Source: an uncultured Clostridia bacterium (lineage in GTDB: Bacteria > Bacillota > Clostridia > TANB77 > CAG-508). From it: a stretch of DNA of 11,549 nucleotides. A model generated the notes under the pieces. It saw nothing but the letters and a program-made list of their open reading frames with translations, searched no databases and was not told the origin of the DNA. The position numbers and the translations under genes were made by a program. The stretch covers positions 1 through 11,549 of the forward strand of contig CALXJL010000042.1 in assembly GCA_944388615.1 (NCBI GenBank). Reading direction: 5' to 3'. Shown piece after piece: positions 7,172 to 11,549 of the stretch; position 1 is the stretch's first letter; each line of letters opens with the position of its first letter.

Positions 7172-8569
7172 ATGATACAATTATATAATACACTAACAAG
7201 AGAAAAAGAAGAATTTCATCCAATTGAGGATAATTTAGTAAAAATATATTCGTGTGGGCCAACAGTATATAATTATGCACATATAGGTAATTTAAGGGCT
7301 TATATTTTTATGGATACTTTAAGAAGAATGTTGAAGTATAATGGCTTTAAAATAAAACATGTAATGAATATAACAGATGTAGGTCATCTTGAATCTGATG
7401 CAGATGAAGGTGAAGATAAAATGCAAAAAGCAGCAATAAGAGAAAATAAAGATCCATATGAAATAGCAAGATTTTATGAAAAAGCTTTTTTGAAAGATTT
7501 AGATGATTTAAATATAGATAAACCAGAAATTATTGCTAGAGCAACAGAGCATATTACAGATATGCTAGAATTTGTTAAAGAGCTTGTAAAAAAAGGTTTT
7601 GCTTATGAAACAAGTAAGGGAATATATTTTGATATATCTAAATTAGATAAATATCCAGTATTGTCAAATCGAAATGTAGAAGATCAAATAGCAGGAGCAA
7701 GAGTTGAAGTTGATGAAGAAAAAAGGAACTCATATGATTTTGCAGTATGGATTAAAGCACCAGAAAACCATATAATGAAATGGGAGAGTCCTTGGGGATT
7801 ATCATATCCTGGGTGGCATATGGAATGTTCGGCTATGGGAAGAAAATATTTGGGAGAGCAATTTGATATTCATACAGGAGGAATAGACCATATACCAACA
7901 CATCATGAAAACGAGATAGCACAATGTAAAGGATTAAGTGGAAAAATACCGGCAAAATACTGGATGCATGTTGAATTTTTACAAGTTGATGGCGGAAAAA
8001 TGTCAAAAAGTTTGGGAAACGTATATACATTACATCAATTAAAAGAAAAGGGAATTGAACCATTAGCCTATAAGATGTTTTGTTTTTCAGCACATTATAG
8101 AAATAAATTAAATTTTACTTTTGAGGGAGCAAAAGCAAGTGCGATATCTTTAGATAGATTAAGAGATGGTTTTCTAAAACATCAATCAGGAAATTCAATA
8201 ATAGATAATTCAATAATAGATAATTATAGAAATAAATTTACAGAAGCAATTAATGATGATTTAAATATTCCTTTAGCTTTGAGCTATGTATGGGAAATAG
8301 TTAAAAATCCAAATAAATCTAGTCAATTTTCTGATTTATTATTAGAGTTTGATAAAGTTCTAGGTTTAGATATTAAAAATTCAGAAAACTATATAAAAAG
8401 TAAAAAAGAAATAAACTTACCAAAAGATATAATTGAGCTACTAGAAAAAAGAAAAAAAGCAAGAGAAAATAAAAATTGGGATTTATCTGATAAAATTAGA
8501 GATGAAATTAAGGAAAAAGGTTATATTGTGAAAGACACAAAAAATGGTGTAGTAGTTGAAAAGTTATAA
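7172..8569 (+). CDS. cysS: Cysteinyl-tRNA synthetase
   Basis: A class I aminoacyl-tRNA synthetase that activates cysteine with ATP and charges tRNA-Cys in the cytoplasm. The N-terminal CGPTVYNYAHIGN has the HIGH-type signature at H37-N40. The zinc site that selects cysteine is complete: C28, C219 (in GWHMECS), H244 and E248 (in THHENE). The second signature is KMSKS (276-280). The DALR-type helical domain follows (about 305-400), and the C-terminal end has KARENKNWDLSDKIRDE, typical of the family tRNA-binding tail. The length of 465 aa is standard. The start at 7172 is set by AAGGA (7160-7164); an ATG at 7168 is out of frame. No T-box leader is possible in the short intergenic gap: there is room for only 87 nt and no specifier or T-box motif is seen. 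An in-frame 15-bp duplication lies at about residues 342-351. Confidence 0.97.
   Translation: MIQLYNTLTREKEEFHPIEDNLVKIYSCGPTVYNYAHIGNLRAYIFMDTLRRMLKYNGFKIKHVMNITDVGHLESDADEGEDKMQKAAIRENKDPYEIARFYEKAFLKDLDDLNIDKPEIIARATEHITDMLEFVKELVKKGFAYETSKGIYFDISKLDKYPVLSNRNVEDQIAGARVEVDEEKRNSYDFAVWIKAPENHIMKWESPWGLSYPGWHMECSAMGRKYLGEQFDIHTGGIDHIPTHHENEIAQCKGLSGKIPAKYWMHVEFLQVDGGKMSKSLGNVYTLHQLKEKGIEPLAYKMFCFSAHYRNKLNFTFEGAKASAISLDRLRDGFLKHQSGNSIIDNSIIDNYRNKFTEAINDDLNIPLALSYVWEIVKNPNKSSQFSDLLLEFDKVLGLDIKNSENYIKSKKEINLPKDIIELLEKRKKARENKNWDLSDKIRDEIKEKGYIVKDTKNGVVVEKL
8192..8221 (+). repeat. In-frame 15-bp tandem duplication inside cysS
   Basis: AATTCAATAATAGAT is present twice back to back (8192-8206 and 8207-8221), giving NSIID-NSIID in the helical region after the catalytic core. 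The reading frame is kept and the position falls at a variable inter-helix segment, so the enzyme should tolerate it. Confidence 0.85.
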
Positions 8570-8615
8570 CTTAAGTAATATAAAATCATAAAATGGATAT
8601 AACAATATAAAGAAG

Positions 8616-8635
8616 TTCTCTAGATGAAGAGAGGA
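8616..8635 (+). promoter_or_regulatory. Small hairpin overlapping the SD of the DUF1189-like gene
   Basis: UUCUCU (8616-8621) can pair with AGAGGA (8630-8635) through six pairs including one G-U, with an 8-nt loop. The 3' arm covers most of the Shine-Dalgarno GAGGAG (8631-8636). This could lower translation of the membrane protein and, through coupling, of ftsH. The stem is short and may be chance. Confidence 0.25.
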
Positions 8636-8644
8636 GCACAATAA

Positions 8645-9676
8645 ATGGAAAATGAAAATACTAAAATATCATTTTGGAAGAAATTAATATTTAGTATAAA
8701 GAATTTTGAAAAATACGAAATTTTTCTTAAAGAGAAAAAAAGCAAGTCAACATCATATTTACTAAAGCTAATAGCCATTCTATCTTTAGTAACAGCTATT
8801 TGTATGGGGTATATTTTTAGTCAAGATATGAAATCAATTAAAAATTATTTTGACGAAAATATTACTCAATTGAGTTTTAATAGGTCTACTAATAGTTTAA
8901 GTATAAATAACAATGAAAAGTTTGATATATATAGTGAAAGAATCTTAAATGGTAAAATAATAATCAATACAGGCGATGTGGATGATGCATCTTTAGAAGA
9001 ATATAAGAATGATTTAAAACAACATGAAAATGGAATAATAATCTTAAAAGATAGGTTTATTTTAATGTCTAGTGCATTAAATTCTGAAACAACATATGAT
9101 TATGCATCATTTGCTACTGCATATTCTTTAGAAGATTTTGATAAGCAATATATAGAAGATTTCTTGAATAGCAGTACAATTATTAGAATGTATATTTATG
9201 TGGCATTTGTAATTTTTGTAATAGTATTTATTTCATATTTCATATCAACATTTATTACAGTAGTATTGTTAATGTTATTAGGATATATAACATCAAAAAT
9301 GTTTAAAATAAATATAGATTCATCTGGAATATATAATTTATCAATATATTCTTTAACATTACCAATAGTTCTAAATATAATATATGTAATACTTAATATT
9401 ATTTTTAATATAGAGATTACTTATTTTAGAACGATGTATACTTCGATTGCATATATTTATTTAATAGCATCAATACTTATAATAAAATCAGATAATACAA
9501 AAAAACAGCAAGTAATAAGTAAAATAGTTGAATCTATAAAAGAAAAAGTCGATGAAGAAGTAAAACAAGATGAAAAAGAAAATGATAGAAAGGAACAAAA
9601 TGATAATTCAGATAAAAAAGATAAAAAAGAGGATGTAGGTGAATCTACAGATGAGAATTTGGAAGGAGATATATAA
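8645..9676 (+). CDS. DUF1189-like multi-pass membrane protein, coupled to ftsH
   Basis: A 343-residue integral membrane protein of unknown function. The N-terminal pattern (FWKKLIFSIKNFEKYE, then a first membrane helix at about 38-58) and the overall plan resemble DUF1189 proteins of Firmicutes; I recognise this by pattern, not by search. The segment at about 60-178 is a soluble domain, probably extracytoplasmic. Four further hydrophobic helices follow at about 180-200, 202-220, 236-256 and 262-280. The C-terminus (281-343) is a long Lys/Glu/Asp-rich, probably cytoplasmic and disordered tail, longer than I would expect for the family. The SD GAGGAG (8631-8636) supports the start. Its TAA shares its last A with the ATG of ftsH, so the two are probably translationally coupled. 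No catalytic motif is visible. A role as an FtsH partner, modulator or substrate is inferred from context only. Confidence 0.8.
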   Translation: MENENTKISFWKKLIFSIKNFEKYEIFLKEKKSKSTSYLLKLIAILSLVTAICMGYIFSQDMKSIKNYFDENITQLSFNRSTNSLSINNNEKFDIYSERILNGKIIINTGDVDDASLEEYKNDLKQHENGIIILKDRFILMSSALNSETTYDYASFATAYSLEDFDKQYIEDFLNSSTIIRMYIYVAFVIFVIVFISYFISTFITVVLLMLLGYITSKMFKINIDSSGIYNLSIYSLTLPIVLNIIYVILNIIFNIEITYFRTMYTSIAYIYLIASILIIKSDNTKKQQVISKIVESIKEKVDEEVKQDEKENDRKEQNDNSDKKDKKEDVGESTDENLEGDI

Positions 9677-11484
9677 TGAAAAACGATAATACTAATAAAA
9701 ATAATGAAAAAAATAATAATAAATATCTATGGATTTCTGTAGTAGCACTTATATTAATAATTACAATTGGAATAGTGTCTTATTTTTATATGAACAATAA
9801 TAAAGAGGAAGATACTAAAAATGTAGCTTATACAGATTTAATTAAAGATGTAAATGAAGGAAAAATAGAAAAAATAGAAATGACAGTAGGTAGTACTTCT
9901 TTAAAATTAAAATATAGAGATGAAGAAGAAGAAAAATATGCAATAGTACCAAATACACAAGCATTTATCGAATTAATACAAACAAAAGTGGAAGAAGGAA
10001 ACGAAATCCAATTAATTCAAAATCAACAAAATGTCCTTGTGAAAATGTCTTCATCATTATTTTCTTTATTACCAACAATTTTATTGATTGTAATGTTTGT
10101 ATTAATATTTAAAATGCAGGGATTGGGAGATAAAGGAAAAATATATGATGCAGAAACAGCAGAAACAGAAACAAAATTTGATGATGTTGCAGGACTTGAT
10201 GAAGAGAAACAAGAGATGATTGAAATTGTAGATTTCCTAAAAAAACCACAAAAATTTTATGATATGGGTGCTAAAATACCTAGAGGAGTTTTACTTTGTG
10301 GTAAACCAGGAACAGGAAAAACATTAATTGCTAAAGCAATTGCTGGAGAAGCTAATGTTCCTTTTATATCACTTAGTGGATCTGAATTTATAGAAATGTT
10401 TGCTGGACTTGGAGCATCAAGAGTAAGAAAATTATTTGAGAAGGCTAAAAAAGTTGCTCCATGTATAGTGTTTATAGATGAAATAGATGCTATAGGTTCT
10501 AGAAGAACAAGCTCAGGTGGAGCAGAATCTGAAAACAATCAAACATTAAATCAATTACTAGTTGAAATGGATGGGTTTGATAGTAAGGAAACTGTTATTG
10601 TTTTAGCAGCAACAAATAGACCAGAAATGTTAGATGATGCATTATTAAGACCTGGTAGATTTGATAGGCAAATTAATATTGGTCTTCCAGATATGAGAGG
10701 AAGAGAGGAAATACTAAAAATTCATGCTAAAAATAAGAAATTATCAAATGATATAAATTTAAAGAGTATTGCAGAAGATACAGCAGGTTTTACAGGTGCC
10801 GAACTTGCTAATATATTAAATGAAGCTGCTATTATTGCAACCATAAATAAACACAGATCAATAGGAAAAGATGATATTGAAGAGGCTGTGAAAAAAGTAA
10901 CTGTAGGTCTTGAAAAACAAAGTAGAGTTATATCAGATAAAGATAAAAGATTAACTGCATTCCATGAAGCAGGACATGCAATAGTAAGTAAATTTTTAGA
11001 GACACAAGAGGCAGTAAAAGAAATATCTATTATTCCTCGTGGAGTAGCAGGAGGATATACAATGTATCGTACAAATGAGGATAAAAGTTATATTTCAAAA
11101 ACAGAAATGGAAGAAAGACTTGTTGCTTTATTAGGTGGAAGAGCTGCAGAAAAAATAGCTTTAAATGATATTTCAACAGGTGCAAGTAATGATATAGAAG
11201 TTGCAACAAAAATTGCTAAAAATATGGTTACTGTATATGGTATGAGTGATGTTGTTGGACCAATTTCTATAAATACAGATAAAGATCCTTATGAATTACA
11301 AATGTTTGGAGAAAACTTTGGAGATACTGTAGGACAAGAAGTTAGAAAAATAATAAATACCGCTTATTTAAGAGCACAATCTATTTTAGCAAATAATATG
11401 GATAAGTTAAATGCAGTAGCAAATACACTTCTGGAAAAAGAAGTAATTACAGAAGAAGAATTTGAGAGATTTTTTATAGCTTAA
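9676..11484 (+). CDS. ftsH: Membrane-bound ATP-dependent zinc metalloprotease FtsH
   Basis: An AAA+ protease that extracts and degrades membrane and soluble proteins as a hexamer. There are membrane helices at about 18-38 and 126-146, with the small extracytoplasmic FtsH domain between them (about 48-122). The AAA module has Walker A GKPGTGKT (209-216, K215), pore loop MFAGLG (241-246, F242), Walker B IVFIDEID (264-271, D268/E269), ATNRPEMLDDALLRPGRFDR with arginine fingers R325 and R328, and the helical lid GFTGAELANILNEAA (371-385). The peptidase has the zinc motif HEAGH (H430, E431, H434) and the third ligand D506 in TGASND. All catalytic residues are present. At 602 aa it is slightly short, lacking the disordered C-terminal tail seen in B. 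subtilis (637 aa). Unusual positions are Walker A GK for the usual GP, and pore FAGLG for FVGVG. SD AAGGAG (9663-9668) lies inside the upstream gene, and the start overlaps its stop by 1 nt. Confidence 0.95.
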   Translation: MKNDNTNKNNEKNNNKYLWISVVALILIITIGIVSYFYMNNNKEEDTKNVAYTDLIKDVNEGKIEKIEMTVGSTSLKLKYRDEEEEKYAIVPNTQAFIELIQTKVEEGNEIQLIQNQQNVLVKMSSSLFSLLPTILLIVMFVLIFKMQGLGDKGKIYDAETAETETKFDDVAGLDEEKQEMIEIVDFLKKPQKFYDMGAKIPRGVLLCGKPGTGKTLIAKAIAGEANVPFISLSGSEFIEMFAGLGASRVRKLFEKAKKVAPCIVFIDEIDAIGSRRTSSGGAESENNQTLNQLLVEMDGFDSKETVIVLAATNRPEMLDDALLRPGRFDRQINIGLPDMRGREEILKIHAKNKKLSNDINLKSIAEDTAGFTGAELANILNEAAIIATINKHRSIGKDDIEEAVKKVTVGLEKQSRVISDKDKRLTAFHEAGHAIVSKFLETQEAVKEISIIPRGVAGGYTMYRTNEDKSYISKTEMEERLVALLGGRAAEKIALNDISTGASNDIEVATKIAKNMVTVYGMSDVVGPISINTDKDPYELQMFGENFGDTVGQEVRKIINTAYLRAQSILANNMDKLNAVANTLLEKEVITEEEFERFFIA

Positions 11485-11513
11485 AACAGACTATTAAAAA
11501 GGAGTGAGCTTAA

Positions 11514-11549
11514 TTGATAGATTTAGAAGAATTGAGAAAAGATTTAATA
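11514..11549 (+). CDS. Start of an unidentified gene downstream of ftsH (partial)
   Basis: A strong SD (AAAAAGGAG, 11496-11504) lies 9 nt before a TTG at 11514 that opens a frame to the end of the window. The 12 visible codons would read MIDLEELRKDLI, a charged helix-like start. A GTG at 11504 in another frame overlaps the SD itself and is too close to be used. The 29-nt gap after ftsH with no terminator suggests the same operon. Too little is visible for a function. Confidence 0.5.
   Translation, partial: MIDLEELRKDLI

Noticed and set aside
8570..8644. Promoter for the DUF1189-like/ftsH genes in the gap after cysS
   Set aside because: TATAAC (8598-8603) and TATAAA (8606-8611) occur, but neither has a -35 match at proper distance nor an extended -10. 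Read-through from cysS is equally possible.

Overview
The window is AT-rich chromosomal DNA, and every supported gene lies on the + strand. Start sites are preceded by strong purine-rich Shine-Dalgarno sequences (for example AAAGGAGG at 4410-4417). All eight complete genes stop with TAA, and arginine is mostly AGA. Together with a PASTA-tagged class A penicillin-binding protein, this points to a low-GC Firmicute, most likely a member of the Clostridia, using the standard genetic code. The species cannot be named from this sequence. Most of the content is core housekeeping. I see no rRNA, tRNA, CRISPR array, insertion sequence or phage gene.

Layout. (a) 1-276: the 3' end of an unrecognised gene whose reading frame breaks near an AAAA run at 111-114. 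(b) 277-1422: an extended -10 promoter and a single gene for a divergent RelA/SpoT-type nucleotidyltransferase. It keeps nearly all of the (p)ppGpp synthetase signature residues but has unusually long segments between the motifs. (c) 1453-4308: a good sigma-A-type promoter drives a DNA replication/repair operon of ligA (NAD+-dependent DNA ligase), an unknown 79-residue protein, and a stand-alone DEDDh 3'-5' exonuclease that starts with a motif resembling the beta-clamp-binding peptide. (d) 4309-7139: a bifunctional class A PBP (GT51 transglycosylase, transpeptidase, one PASTA domain), followed by a perfect 15-bp hairpin. (e) 7172-8569: cysS, cysteinyl-tRNA synthetase. (f) 8645-11549: a DUF1189-like multi-pass membrane protein whose stop codon overlaps the start of ftsH, then ftsH, then the first 12 codons of another gene.

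How the genes fit together. The ligA cluster puts nick sealing, a proofreading- or repair-type exonuclease and an unknown small protein under one promoter. The PBP makes and cross-links peptidoglycan at the membrane. CysRS charges tRNA-Cys. FtsH is a membrane AAA+ protease, and the TAATG overlap makes the upstream membrane protein a candidate partner, modulator or substrate.

The least ordinary parts are the insertion-rich alarmone-synthetase-like protein, the 79-residue protein between ligA and the exonuclease, the coupled DUF1189-like/ftsH pair with unusual FtsH pore and Walker A residues, and the broken gene at the left edge. I did not find a clear multi-gene defence or mobile system.
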